Shown piece by piece: positions 19,104 through 27,341 of a DNA stretch of 64,000 nucleotides. The stretch's first letter is position 1. Every line of letters begins with the position of its first letter. Under the pieces are notes generated by a model. It saw nothing but the letters and a program-made list of their open reading frames with translations, had not been told where the DNA came from and ran no database searches. The stretch comes from an uncultured Clostridia bacterium (GTDB lineage Bacteria > Bacillota > Clostridia > Christensenellales > UBA1242), in contig CAKVLP010000001.1 in assembly GCA_934757825.1 (NCBI GenBank), positions 310,001 through 374,000 of the forward strand, read 5' to 3'. The position numbers and the translations under genes are program-made.

Positions 19104-19928
19104 AAGTCTCTCGGCGTCAGTTAACTCATCAATTTTAAGCACGTCGCATTCGGTGCCATAAAAGTCGTTCATAGCATCAAGCATACTATTTCGCGAGCGA
19201 ATTTTTAAATCCTCAATTCGCTCTCTAACGGGCAAATCCTTGTTGGCGTACACTGGTGACAAAACCTGAGTGGTCACCTTAAATTTTCTGCCCCACAATT
19301 TGTCCCACCAATTGGCTTTTCTTATCAAATTTACTATTGGCACAACTGGGACATCATTTTTAACCGCATAGTAAAACGCGCCGTTTTTGAAAGGGCGAAG
19401 TTTTGTGTATCCGCGCCACATTGCGGTCTCGGGACACATACAAACTAACTTGCCTTTCGACGTGTAATACGAAACCGCGCTGTCCAGATTTTTCTGGTTG
19501 CTAAACAGCGAGGACAACGGCAAAAATCCGAGGATTTTGATAGTATATCCACCAAACCCGCGCTTATTATTGTGCTCGGCGCCCACAAAAAACGTTTTTC
19601 TAAATATGGTTTGTTTTATAATCAAACTATCCAGTAGTGCTGCGTGATTGAAAACCACAATTCCGCCAGATTTGCCCAGTTTTTTCAAATTTTTACGTTT
19701 TTTTATGCGCAATCTATATGTTAAAAACAACACAATAGGCGCAAACACAAACACCATTACTCGCAAAATAGCGTAGTAAATTTTGTCGATAACCCGATTG
19801 TAAATATAGCGATGATTTGGTTCTTGTTTTTGCACAAACAAATATTCGCCGTAGTTTACATCAACATCGTACTTGCGTTGTTTTTCAAGTTCGGCCATTT
19901 TTTCTTCGTACTTTTTATTCTTCTTCAT
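19089..19928 (-). CDS. 1-acylglycerol-3-phosphate acyltransferase-like protein (PlsC family)
   Basis: This 279-aa membrane-associated acyltransferase belongs to the family that makes phosphatidic acid from lysophosphatidic acid. The catalytic HX4D motif is NHAALLDS at about residue 94. CPETAMWRGYTKLRPFKNGA resembles the PEGT substrate block, and VPVVPI is the family's motif IV. One hydrophobic segment (VMVFAPIVLFLTYRL) precedes the catalytic domain. The start overlaps the end of the upstream glycosyltransferase by 14 bases, so the two are probably translationally coupled and act together in membrane lipid synthesis. The exact acyl acceptor is not certain. Confidence 0.87.
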   Translation of the reverse strand: MKKNKKYEEKMAELEKQRKYDVDVNYGEYLFVQKQEPNHRYIYNRVIDKIYYAILRVMVFVFAPIVLFLTYRLRIKKRKNLKKLGKSGGIVVFNHAALLDSLIIKQTIFRKTFFVGAEHNNKRGFGGYTIKILGFLPLSSLFSNQKNLDSAVSYYTSKGKLVCMCPETAMWRGYTKLRPFKNGAFYYAVKNDVPVVPIVNLIRKANWWDKLWGRKFKVTTQVLSPVYANKDLPVRERIEDLKIRSRNSMLDAMNDFYGTECDVLKIDELTDAERLNANT

Positions 19929-21078
19929 CTTTTCTACTTAATTCTTTATTTATAATGTCGGCTATTTCCATAGAGCCGTTGCACTCTTTCTTAAACTTGT
20001 GAGTGTTTTTAATATAAGGCGCCAAAAGGCTTTTGTCGTCCACAAACTGTTCTACGCGTTTTCGGATTTTATACGGGCTACTAATATACTCGCCACATTT
20101 ATATTTGTCGACAAACAATTTTTTGGTCGCTTTTTCGATTGGGTGCGGATAATAATCAATCAAAACCGGCGTACCCATAAACACCGAGTCAAGCACCGAA
20201 TTTGGACCCGCTTTGGTTATAAATAAATCGGAAGCCCTATAAAACTCGTGTATATTATCCACAAAAGGGAGTGGAATAAAGTTGATGTTTGGCTTAGGGT
20301 TTTTGTTTAGAAAATAGTCGAACATTTTCTGATTTTTTCCTGCCACCGAAATTATGGTAAGTTTCTTTTTGGTTTTCAACAGTTGATTGGTTACGCTTTT
20401 GCATTTTCCAAGTGCATAGCCACCGTCTGCCACCACAACACAAAATGCGTCCCTATCAATGCCGTACTTTTCGCGGAAAAACTCCTTAGGTTGGTTGCAA
20501 GTCAAAATGTCGTTTCGAGCGGTGAAGTTAACTGTGTAGCAGTTTTCGCCCAAAAACTTACGCCTATTTACCGCCTCGCTTGTGGCGTAAATATTGTTGG
20601 AAATAAATATTCCGTCGCTTTTGTCCCACCAAGGGTGCACGTTGTTGTCGGGATTGTAGGTCACAACCAAACAGTTTGGGTCGTACTCCCTTTTGTATGC
20701 GAGTGCGCAGAATGTTATGAAATAATGGGTGCTTACAACGCAGTCGGGCTTGTACTTTTTAATGGTCTCAACAGTGCCCTTTACATATTGTTTGAAAATT
20801 GTTTTGTGAGTTAGGTTTAACAGCTTGTTTCCGCCCAATGTTTCCATTAGCGCAAACACAAAAAATCCGTAGCCGTGTATCTTATTTGTCGCCTTTGTCT
20901 GATTGGTCAAAAACTTTTCAAACGCAACCGATTTTTCGTTTTCTTTCATAATGTTGACATCTTGAATGTCGTACACATCGCCATATTTTTCTTTCAAACT
21001 ATCCGATATGGCGCGGGCACTTGTAATGTGTCCAAAACCTGATTCAATAAATGTAACAAGTATTTTCTTTTTATCCAT
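19915..21078 (-). CDS. Processive diacylglycerol/MGDG-synthase-type glycosyltransferase
   Basis: This GT28-type enzyme of 387 aa transfers a hexose from a UDP-sugar to diacylglycerol, like UgtP or MGDG synthase. The N-terminal MGDG-synthase domain shows ILVTFIESGFGHITSARAI. The C-terminal nucleotide-sugar site shows SVAGKNQKMFDYF and FITKAGPNSVLDSVFMGTPV. The ATG at 21078 (MDKKKILVT) is used. A longer frame reaching 21747 has a family-foreign N-terminus and runs through the opposite-strand membrane protein gene, so it is rejected. It is coupled to the plsC-like gene by a 14-base overlap, pointing to a glycolipid operon. Confidence 0.87.
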   Translation of the reverse strand: MDKKKILVTFIESGFGHITSARAISDSLKEKYGDVYDIQDVNIMKENEKSVAFEKFLTNQTKATNKIHGYGFFVFALMETLGGNKLLNLTHKTIFKQYVKGTVETIKKYKPDCVVSTHYFITFCALAYKREYDPNCLVVTYNPDNNVHPWWDKSDGIFISNNIYATSEAVNRRKFLGENCYTVNFTARNDILTCNQPKEFFREKYGIDRDAFCVVVADGGYALGKCKSVTNQLLKTKKKLTIISVAGKNQKMFDYFLNKNPKPNINFIPLPFVDNIHEFYRASDLFITKAGPNSVLDSVFMGTPVLIDYYPHPIEKATKKLFVDKYKCGEYISSPYKIRKRVEQFVDDKSLLAPYIKNTHKFKKECNGSMEIADIINKELSRKDEEE

Positions 21079-21316
21079 TTTTAACCCATAAATCCTAAGT
21101 TTTTTTATTGTATACGTTTTTGCTATTATAACTACCCACCCCCACGTTGGCAAGCATATTTTCGACTTTAATTTTAATATTGGACAATATTTTAAAAAAT
21201 GTATAATTTGAAACCTTGTTTGTTTAAAATCTACCGACAAAAAAGTGTAATTTATTTTGTAAAATATGCTTGTTATGCTAAAATTAAGGAGTAGAATAAG
21301 GTTTTTAAATAACGAG

Positions 21317-22831
21317 ATGAAAAAAGAGTTTTTAGCGAAAATTACAGAAGCGATATTATCAATACTTCCTATTTCGTTGATAGTGATTATACTATCGCTT
21401 ATTTTTGTGCGCGACGCTGGTGTAAGCGTGGCTGGATTTGCTATTTGCTCGGTGTTTTTGATGGTGGGAATTTGTCTATTCACAATAGGTAGCGAAATGT
21501 CGCTTATGAAAATGGGCGGATACATTGGCTCACACCTTAGCAAAACTAAAAAAGTCGCCTTAATGCTAGTATGTGCTTTTTTAATTGGCACTATCGTAAC
21601 AATTGCCGAGCCCGACCTTATGGTGCTAGCAAGCCAAGTGCCTAGCATAAACAAATGGGTGTTTTTAATAACCGTATCGGTGGGTGTGGGGATTTTCCTA
21701 CTACTATCGGTACTTAGAATATTACTTAAAATAAAGATAAAATACATTATGGCTGTGTGTTACGGGCTTATTGCTATCCTTATGTTTTTCGTACCGTCCA
21801 ATTTCTTGCCAATTTGTTTTGACGCAAGCGGTGTGACTACGGGGCCTATCTCGGTGCCATTTATTATGGCGTTTGGGCTGGGAATTGCAGCCGTAAGGTC
21901 GGGCGAAAGCAATGAAAACGACGGGTTTGGATTGCTTGCGATTTGTTCAATCGGCCCTATTATAGCCATTATGATAATTAGCGCAATCCTTGGTGGCAAG
22001 GCAAACACCGAGATTGTTGGCACCACATACTCTGTTTTTGAAAACTTTGGCGAGTTTGGGTTAAGCCTAGGTGGCGCGCTACTTGAAAGCCTAAAAGATG
22101 TTGCAATTGTGCTACTTCCCGTGGTTTTGTTCTTCTTAATTTACAATTTCAGCGCGCTTAAATACCCTATCAAGGTTATTGCTAGGCTTATGATTGGAAT
22201 TGTGTACACATATGTGGGCATCGTGCTATTTTTCACAGGTGTTAATGCGGGGTACTTGCCACTTGCTAACGTGCTTTCCACCGCGATAGCAACATCGCAA
22301 GTATGGTGGATTATTATCCCAATAAGCATAATTTTAGGGCTAGTGATTGTTGTGGCAGAACCCGCCGTACACGTCCTAAACAAGCAGGTTGAGGACTTAT
22401 CGTCGGGTGTAATTTCCAAAAAAACGATGCTTATTTCAATGTCGATTGGTGTTTCGATTTCGGTGTTACTATCCGCGCTAAAAGTGCTATTCCAGATAGA
22501 GATGATTTACTTTGCGTTTCCGCTAATTGTGCTTTGCGTTATACTTACTTTCTTTATTCCGAATCACATAACAGCGATTGCTTTTGACTCGGGCGGAGTG
22601 AGCGCGGGGTCGATTGCAGGGTCGTTTATACTTCCTTTTATGCAAGGCATTTGCTCGGCGCGCGGGTGCGACATTATGACATACGGCTTTGGCACAGTGG
22701 GACTTATTGTGCTTACGCCAATTTTGATTGTAGAACTTATGGGTCTAAAAATGACCATAAACAACAAAAAACTTGCCGACTCCAACAAAAAAGGCGACAA
22801 GAAAAAGGTTACTGTTATTGAATTTAATTAA
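21317..22831 (+). CDS. DUF1538 family membrane protein (putative transporter)
   Basis: This polytopic membrane protein of about 504 aa belongs to the DUF1538 family, with roughly twelve hydrophobic segments. It contains an internal duplication: the signature FDASGVTTGPISVPFIM near residue 170 recurs as FDSGGVSAGSIAGSFIL near 425, and AEPDLMVLASQV near 95 recurs as AEPAVHVLNKQV near 350. Such repeated halves suggest a transporter or channel. The start is uncertain: ATG 21266 and ATG 21317 are in frame. Family members begin like KKEFLAKITEAILSILPIS, so 21317 is chosen, although its SD is poor and an AAGGAG lies 28 bases upstream. It is followed after 11 bases by two PII-like genes, in one operon. 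Confidence 0.85.
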   Translation: MKKEFLAKITEAILSILPISLIVIILSLIFVRDAGVSVAGFAICSVFLMVGICLFTIGSEMSLMKMGGYIGSHLSKTKKVALMLVCAFLIGTIVTIAEPDLMVLASQVPSINKWVFLITVSVGVGIFLLLSVLRILLKIKIKYIMAVCYGLIAILMFFVPSNFLPICFDASGVTTGPISVPFIMAFGLGIAAVRSGESNENDGFGLLAICSIGPIIAIMIISAILGGKANTEIVGTTYSVFENFGEFGLSLGGALLESLKDVAIVLLPVVLFFLIYNFSALKYPIKVIARLMIGIVYTYVGIVLFFTGVNAGYLPLANVLSTAIATSQVWWIIIPISIILGLVIVVAEPAVHVLNKQVEDLSSGVISKKTMLISMSIGVSISVLLSALKVLFQIEMIYFAFPLIVLCVILTFFIPNHITAIAFDSGGVSAGSIAGSFILPFMQGICSARGCDIMTYGFGTVGLIVLTPILIVELMGLKMTINNKKLADSNKKGDKKKVTVIEFN

Positions 22832-22842
22832 AGGAGGACATT

Positions 22843-23190
22843 ATGGCAAAACAATCGCCAATTGAAATGCTTTATGTAATCGCATCGCACAAAAAACTTG
22901 CCGATGTAAAAAAGATTTTTGAAGACCACGGCATATCGCACTTTTCGGTTATGATGGGCAAAGGCACCGCCAACTCTACCCTTGGCGACATTTTTGGATT
23001 TGGCATAATCGACCGCGACATTATCACAACGGTTGTGCCAGTAAAACACGCGGAGCAGATTTTGGACGAACTTAATGAGGCGCTAAAACTTGACGTTCCG
23101 CACAATGGTGTCGCTTTCACAACAACAATCGACGCAATTACAAGTGACGTGCTAGATATAATGAATATAAAATTGGAGGACTTAAAATGA
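22843..23190 (+). CDS. PII-like signalling protein, first copy
   Basis: This 115-aa protein has the ferredoxin-like PII fold: IEMLYVIASHKKLADVKKIFEDHG is strand 1 and helix 1, a T-loop region follows with GKGTANSTLGDIFGFG, then TTVVPVKHAEQILDEL. It lacks the uridylylated Tyr context of GlnB/GlnK. AAAGGAGG precedes the ATG. It lies between the DUF1538 gene (11-base gap) and a second PII-like gene (4-base ATGA overlap), so it probably binds or regulates that membrane protein, as GlnK does AmtB and SbtB does SbtA (inference). Confidence 0.83.
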   Translation: MAKQSPIEMLYVIASHKKLADVKKIFEDHGISHFSVMMGKGTANSTLGDIFGFGIIDRDIITTVVPVKHAEQILDELNEALKLDVPHNGVAFTTTIDAITSDVLDIMNIKLEDLK

Positions 23191-23561
23191 GACCACTAAA
23201 ACCTAAAAAACCAGTAAGCATTAAAGAACAAACAAACGAACAAATTGAGATGATTGTTGCAGTCATCAATAGAGGCTACTCCGACTATGTTATTGACGCA
23301 TCGCGTGACGCGGGTGCAACGGGAGCAACCGTGTTATATGGCAGAAGTTCAATAAAAAAAGACGACCTTGAACTTAACGGCGTGGCGCTTCAAGCGGAAA
23401 AAGAAATTGTGCTTATCCTTGTGAAAAAGTCGATTAGGAAAAAGGTTATGCAAGAAATCTCCGACCGCACACATTTGCAAGAGCGCGGAAACGGAATTTG
23501 TTTCTGTATCCCTGTAAACGAAGTAAAAGGCCTAACCCCTTTTAATAAGGATAAAAAGTAA
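23187..23561 (+). CDS. PII-like signalling protein, second copy
   Basis: This 124-aa second PII-fold protein shows EMIVAVINRGYSDYVIDASRDAGATGATVLYGRSS (strand 1, helix 1, strand 2), then EKEIVLILVKKSIRKKVMQEI, and the closing GNGICFCIPVNEVKGL that is very like the PII C-terminal strand. It overlaps the first copy by ATGA, so translation is coupled and the products may form hetero-oligomers. The two differ enough in sequence to be distinct subunits and not a recent duplication. An N-terminal extension rich in Lys and Pro precedes the fold. Confidence 0.83.
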   Translation: MRPLKPKKPVSIKEQTNEQIEMIVAVINRGYSDYVIDASRDAGATGATVLYGRSSIKKDDLELNGVALQAEKEIVLILVKKSIRKKVMQEISDRTHLQERGNGICFCIPVNEVKGLTPFNKDKK

Positions 23562-23702
23562 AATATAATTTAGTCCGCATTGATATAACATGTTGTTAAA
23601 TTACAAATAAACAACTCTAAAAAAATATAAAACTCAAAGTAGATAAAGATGCAAAGTAAAAAAAGTAAACTATAAAAACGAGAAAGATAATAACAATATT
23701 AC

Positions 23703-23736
23703 AAAAAAGTCCGACCAAACTGTCGGACTTTTTTTA
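23703..23736. terminator. Bidirectional terminator
   Basis: A perfect stem AAAAAAGTCCGAC/GTCGGACTTTTTT with loop CAAACT ends the PII operon and the convergent U32 gene, whose stop overlaps its edge. Confidence 0.88.
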
Positions 23737-25728
23737 TTCAAGATATAATGTACAAGTGGATAATTTTTTTCTAGTAAGGGTAAGTTTTTTGCCATTTTCC
23801 ATTACATAATAATAACCCTCAGAATAAGGACAACTACTACACGTTGCATTTAGGTGCGATTTCATTGGGCAATGTCTAAGCGTCATATATGGCATTTTGA
23901 TACGAGTGGAAATATTGCTTTCTGCGCAAAGCACTGGGCGGTCAAACGCACTGGCTGAAACACTATTGTACACATTAAGCCCACCACCGATAACAATGTC
24001 GGTGTCAAAGTCAAGCGCATAATAATTATTTGCAACGACTGCAATTTTTGTTTTGCCAATAATATCTTTTAACAACTCAATATCTTCTTTAAGTGCAAAG
24101 TTTGGCAAGTCCAAATATGGAGTTGCATTTTTTGATTTACATTTTTCGATAAATTTTTCCACATTTTCCAAAGTATAAGTTTCTGGCGAAAACACCATAT
24201 TTTTTGTCAAAAAGTTATTACTTATTGTTTTAATATACGAAATATCTGACAATTTCTTAAAATTGCAATTTGTGTTAATTTTTATTTTTTGCAATTTTGG
24301 GAAATTAAGTTCTGTTAGTTTTTCTTGAATTAGTGCTAATGTGTTTCTTCTAAATTCGTTAAGTTTTTGTTTTGGCAAAAACGCATTTTTAAGGTTGCAT
24401 TTTATTTTAGCGTTAAAGATTTCCGATTTATTAAAGTTATCCTTAATTTCGTTTTCGCTAAGCGGATTTGATTTTGCCTCGTCGCAAATTTCGCCGTAGG
24501 ACAAAATATGATAACCTCTACAATTTATATCCGCAGTTATTTTTTGCCCCGCAATTGCCGTGACGAAAATATCAGTGGTAACTCTTGAAGTAGTGTTTAA
24601 AACTTCCTCTTCGTTACCATTATCCACCACAAGATGCAAGTCGCCAAGAGGAACTTTTACTGTGGTTGTGGTTTTGTATTTCCCCTTGGATAGTTCGGTC
24701 AAATCAAAAGCAGTAAACGACGCTTTTTCTTTTCCGTCCACAAATACTTTAAGCAACGATTTTTTTGACACGGGTCTATTTGAATCAAAGTACACTTCGT
24801 TAAACTTTTTGCCAAGGTTTACTTTTGTGACTTTGCCAACACGCACACCGATATGGTTGTTGTAATCCGAAATAATATTTCCATTGCCGTTAAAGTATCC
24901 CTCAGTAAACCCTCGGTTAAACGCAAGTGTAAGGTTTTGGGTGTCAACTTTTTTGCCGTCGATTGCGTCGCGATATGCTTTGGTAGCCATTGCAACATAG
25001 AATGGACGCCTTGCCCTCCCCTCAATTTTTAGCACATTTACTCCCGCATTTTTTAGGTCGTCAATTCGGTCTAACATATTAAAGTCTTTTGCACTAAGCA
25101 AATAGCCATCGGCAAGTTTTTTGTCGCCATTATACAATTTGTATGGCAGACGGCAAAGTTGTTTACATTTTCCCCTATTTCCACTTGCGTCGCACATATA
25201 CGAACTTAGATAGCAATTTCCCGAAAAACTCACACACAATGCGCCGTGTGCAAAGTATTCTATCTCAATATTGCTACCCTCTCGTATTCTTTTTATCTCG
25301 CTAAGTGAGGTTTCGCGTGCCAAAACTACACGTTTAAATCCATATTTTTCAATCGCTTTTACACCTTCAAGATTGTGAATGCCCATTTGAGTGCTGGCGT
25401 GAAGTTCGATTTGAGGGAAATTGTTGTGAATTAAATTTACAAGCCCGAAATCTTGCACGATAAAAGCGTCAACGCCAATATTATATGAGTCCACAACAAG
25501 GTCAAGGGCTTTTTGTAGTTCATTATCCTTAAACAAAATGTTTACAGCAAGAAGCACTTTTACGCCATATGTGTGTGAAAAAGTGACCACCTCTTTAAGC
25601 TGGTCAAAAGTAAAGCCGTTAACTGCGCGCGCATTGAAGTCGGTTATACCCAAATACACTTCGTCGGCGCCGTTAAAAACCGCCATTTTCAAACTATCAA
25701 AACTGCCTACTGGTGATAGTATTTTCAT
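23734..25728 (-). CDS. U32 family peptidase-like protein (RlhA/YrrO group, with DUF3656-type C-terminus)
   Basis: This protein of about 664 aa belongs to the U32 family, annotated as collagenase-like peptidases although several members act in RNA hydroxylation (RlhA, TrhP). Seen: MKILSPVGSFDSLKMAVFNGADEVYLG, FIVQDFGL, ELHASTQMGIHN and the signature IEYFAHGALCVSFSGNCYLSS at about residues 155-175. Clustered Cys residues follow (NRGKCKQLCRLPY) and again near the end (HCPMKSHLNATCSSCPYSEG), likely for a metal or Fe-S site. The ATG at 25728 overlaps the stop of the upstream SDR gene in TAATG, with GGGAG 7 bases before it, so the two are tightly coupled. Confidence 0.9.
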   Translation of the reverse strand: MKILSPVGSFDSLKMAVFNGADEVYLGITDFNARAVNGFTFDQLKEVVTFSHTYGVKVLLAVNILFKDNELQKALDLVVDSYNIGVDAFIVQDFGLVNLIHNNFPQIELHASTQMGIHNLEGVKAIEKYGFKRVVLARETSLSEIKRIREGSNIEIEYFAHGALCVSFSGNCYLSSYMCDASGNRGKCKQLCRLPYKLYNGDKKLADGYLLSAKDFNMLDRIDDLKNAGVNVLKIEGRARRPFYVAMATKAYRDAIDGKKVDTQNLTLAFNRGFTEGYFNGNGNIISDYNNHIGVRVGKVTKVNLGKKFNEVYFDSNRPVSKKSLLKVFVDGKEKASFTAFDLTELSKGKYKTTTTVKVPLGDLHLVVDNGNEEEVLNTTSRVTTDIFVTAIAGQKITADINCRGYHILSYGEICDEAKSNPLSENEIKDNFNKSEIFNAKIKCNLKNAFLPKQKLNEFRRNTLALIQEKLTELNFPKLQKIKINTNCNFKKLSDISYIKTISNNFLTKNMVFSPETYTLENVEKFIEKCKSKNATPYLDLPNFALKEDIELLKDIIGKTKIAVVANNYYALDFDTDIVIGGGLNVYNSVSASAFDRPVLCAESNISTRIKMPYMTLRHCPMKSHLNATCSSCPYSEGYYYVMENGKKLTLTRKKLSTCTLYLE

Positions 25729-26471
25729 TAACAACTCCCGTAAGTTCCGCCGTCTATCCTCAAAACCGCGTTGTTTATATAGTCCGCTTTATCGCTTGCC
25801 AAAAACGTAACAAGGTTTGCGACATCGGTTGCTGTCCCAGCGCGACGCACCATTATTTTTTCGGTTTCGGACTTAATATATTCGTCGTCCATATCGCTAA
25901 TTTCTGCTTCGGTGGCGATAAACCCCGGAGCGACCGCATTAACATTTACGTATGGCGCAAACTGAACCGCCAAGTTGTGGGTAAGCGAAATAACGCCCGC
26001 TTTGGACGCATCGTACTCGGCGCACATTGGATAATATTGATTGATGCCGTTTGTGGACGCGATATTTATAATCCTACCATATTTGTTTTTAAACATTATA
26101 TCGCCCACATATTTGCTCACCAAAAATGTGCCAGTTATGTTTGTCCTAAGCACGTCGTTAAATTCTACGGCGTTTTTTTCAACAAACAAACTATCGTGGG
26201 TTGTGGCGCTATTATTTACCAAAACGTCGATTTTTCCGTACTTTTTCACAACTTTTTCTACCATTGTGCTCACTTGGCTCTCGTCTGAAATATCCGCTTT
26301 AACACACATATTCTCCACGCCGATTTTTGTAAGTTCGTCGCTAAGGGCTTTGGCGTCGTTAGTGCTTGTATTGTAATTTATAACGCAAACATAATTTAAA
26401 CTTGCGAATTGTTTTATTATTTCTCGTCCGATTCCTCTTGCTGAACCGGTCACCAAAACTACTTTTTTCAT
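25728..26471 (-). CDS. SDR oxidoreductase, FabG-like 3-oxoacyl-ACP reductase
   Basis: This 247-aa short-chain dehydrogenase has the cofactor motif VTGSARGIGREI near the N-terminus, then NNSAT. The catalytic Ser lies in IASTNG and the Tyr/Lys pair in YDASKAG. RVIGF-type segments are replaced by VAPGFIATEAEISDMDDEY, as in FabG. The C-terminal LASDKADYINNAVLRIDGG is typical. A role in fatty acid elongation is the family default, but the gene is not beside other fab genes. It is coupled to the U32 gene through TAATG, so another substrate is possible. Confidence 0.87.
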   Translation of the reverse strand: MKKVVLVTGSARGIGREIIKQFASLNYVCVINYNTSTNDAKALSDELTKIGVENMCVKADISDESQVSTMVEKVVKKYGKIDVLVNNSATTHDSLFVEKNAVEFNDVLRTNITGTFLVSKYVGDIMFKNKYGRIINIASTNGINQYYPMCAEYDASKAGVISLTHNLAVQFAPYVNVNAVAPGFIATEAEISDMDDEYIKSETEKIMVRRAGTATDVANLVTFLASDKADYINNAVLRIDGGTYGSC

Positions 26472-26543
26472 ATTTTTACCTAATCCTTAGGGTTATTTTA
26501 TCACACTTTACACATTAAAAACAACAAAAAGATTTTATGGCGT

Positions 26544-26572
26544 TAAAAAAACCCGATACAATCGGGTCTTTA
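26544..26572 (-). terminator. Terminator of efp
   Basis: The stem AACCCGAT/ATCGGGTT on the minus strand has a 3-base loop and ends in seven U residues. Confidence 0.87.
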
Positions 26573-26576
26573 ATAA

Positions 26577-27134
26577 CTATGCTCTGCCGTAGTACTTACC
26601 ATCATAAGTTGTAACGATGATTTTTTCGCCTTCGGTTATGAACAAAGGAACTTTTACTAGCAAGCCATTTTCCATAGTTGCGTCTTTGGAAGCGTTGGTT
26701 GTTGTGCCACCCTTAACAGCAGGCTCGGTGTGAGCAACTGTGTATTCCATTTTCTCTGGAAGGTCGATTCCAAGAAGTTCGCCTTGATAACGTGTAACGT
26801 CAAGTTCCATATTTTCTACCAAATATTTTACCTTGTCGCCAATTTGAGATGCACTTAGTTCGAATTGATCATAAGTATTTACATCCATAAAGCAATAATT
26901 GCCGTTATCTTCGTACAAGTATTGAACTTTAACGCGGTCGATTCTAGCCTCTTCGAATTTAACGTTTGTGTTAAAAGTACGCTCAATTGTAGAGCCGGTA
27001 CGCAAATTCAAGATTTTGGTTTTCATAAAAGCCGAACCTTTGCCAGGTTTTACGTGCAAAAATTCAATTACTTGATAAATATTTCCTTCAAACATAAAGG
27101 TCATACCATTTCTAATGTCGTTTACATCTATCAT
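26577..27134 (-). CDS. efp: Translation elongation factor P
   Basis: This 185-aa, three-domain factor relieves ribosome stalling at proline runs. The KOW-like N-terminal domain carries Lys32 in HVKPGKGSAF, the residue modified in many bacteria. The OB domains show YLYEDNGNYCFMDVNTYDQ and the C-terminal VPLFITEGEKIIVTTYDGKYYGRA. Length is standard. No modification enzyme (epmA, ymfI) is adjacent. It is a single gene with its own terminator. Confidence 0.97.
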   Translation of the reverse strand: MIDVNDIRNGMTFMFEGNIYQVIEFLHVKPGKGSAFMKTKILNLRTGSTIERTFNTNVKFEEARIDRVKVQYLYEDNGNYCFMDVNTYDQFELSASQIGDKVKYLVENMELDVTRYQGELLGIDLPEKMEYTVAHTEPAVKGGTTTNASKDATMENGLLVKVPLFITEGEKIIVTTYDGKYYGRA

Positions 27135-27341
27135 ATATTTCGCCTCACTTTATTTATATTTAGATTTTATAGATTTTACTCCAAATTGTCAATATGTTTT
27201 TAATTGTTTCAAATATTTAGCGCAAAAAAATTGCTATATATCGCCTAGTAATTGCAGTTTTTTTATAAAACCTAAGTTTCTTTATTTACTTTTAGGCCGA
27301 GTTCTAGTAAAATATGTGTGATTTAAAACGAGGATAAAAAT

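Noticed and set aside
21079..21747. In-frame N-terminal extension of the glycolipid glycosyltransferase
   Set aside because: It runs antisense through the DUF1538 gene, has no family similarity, and MDKKKILVT at 21078 is the normal start.
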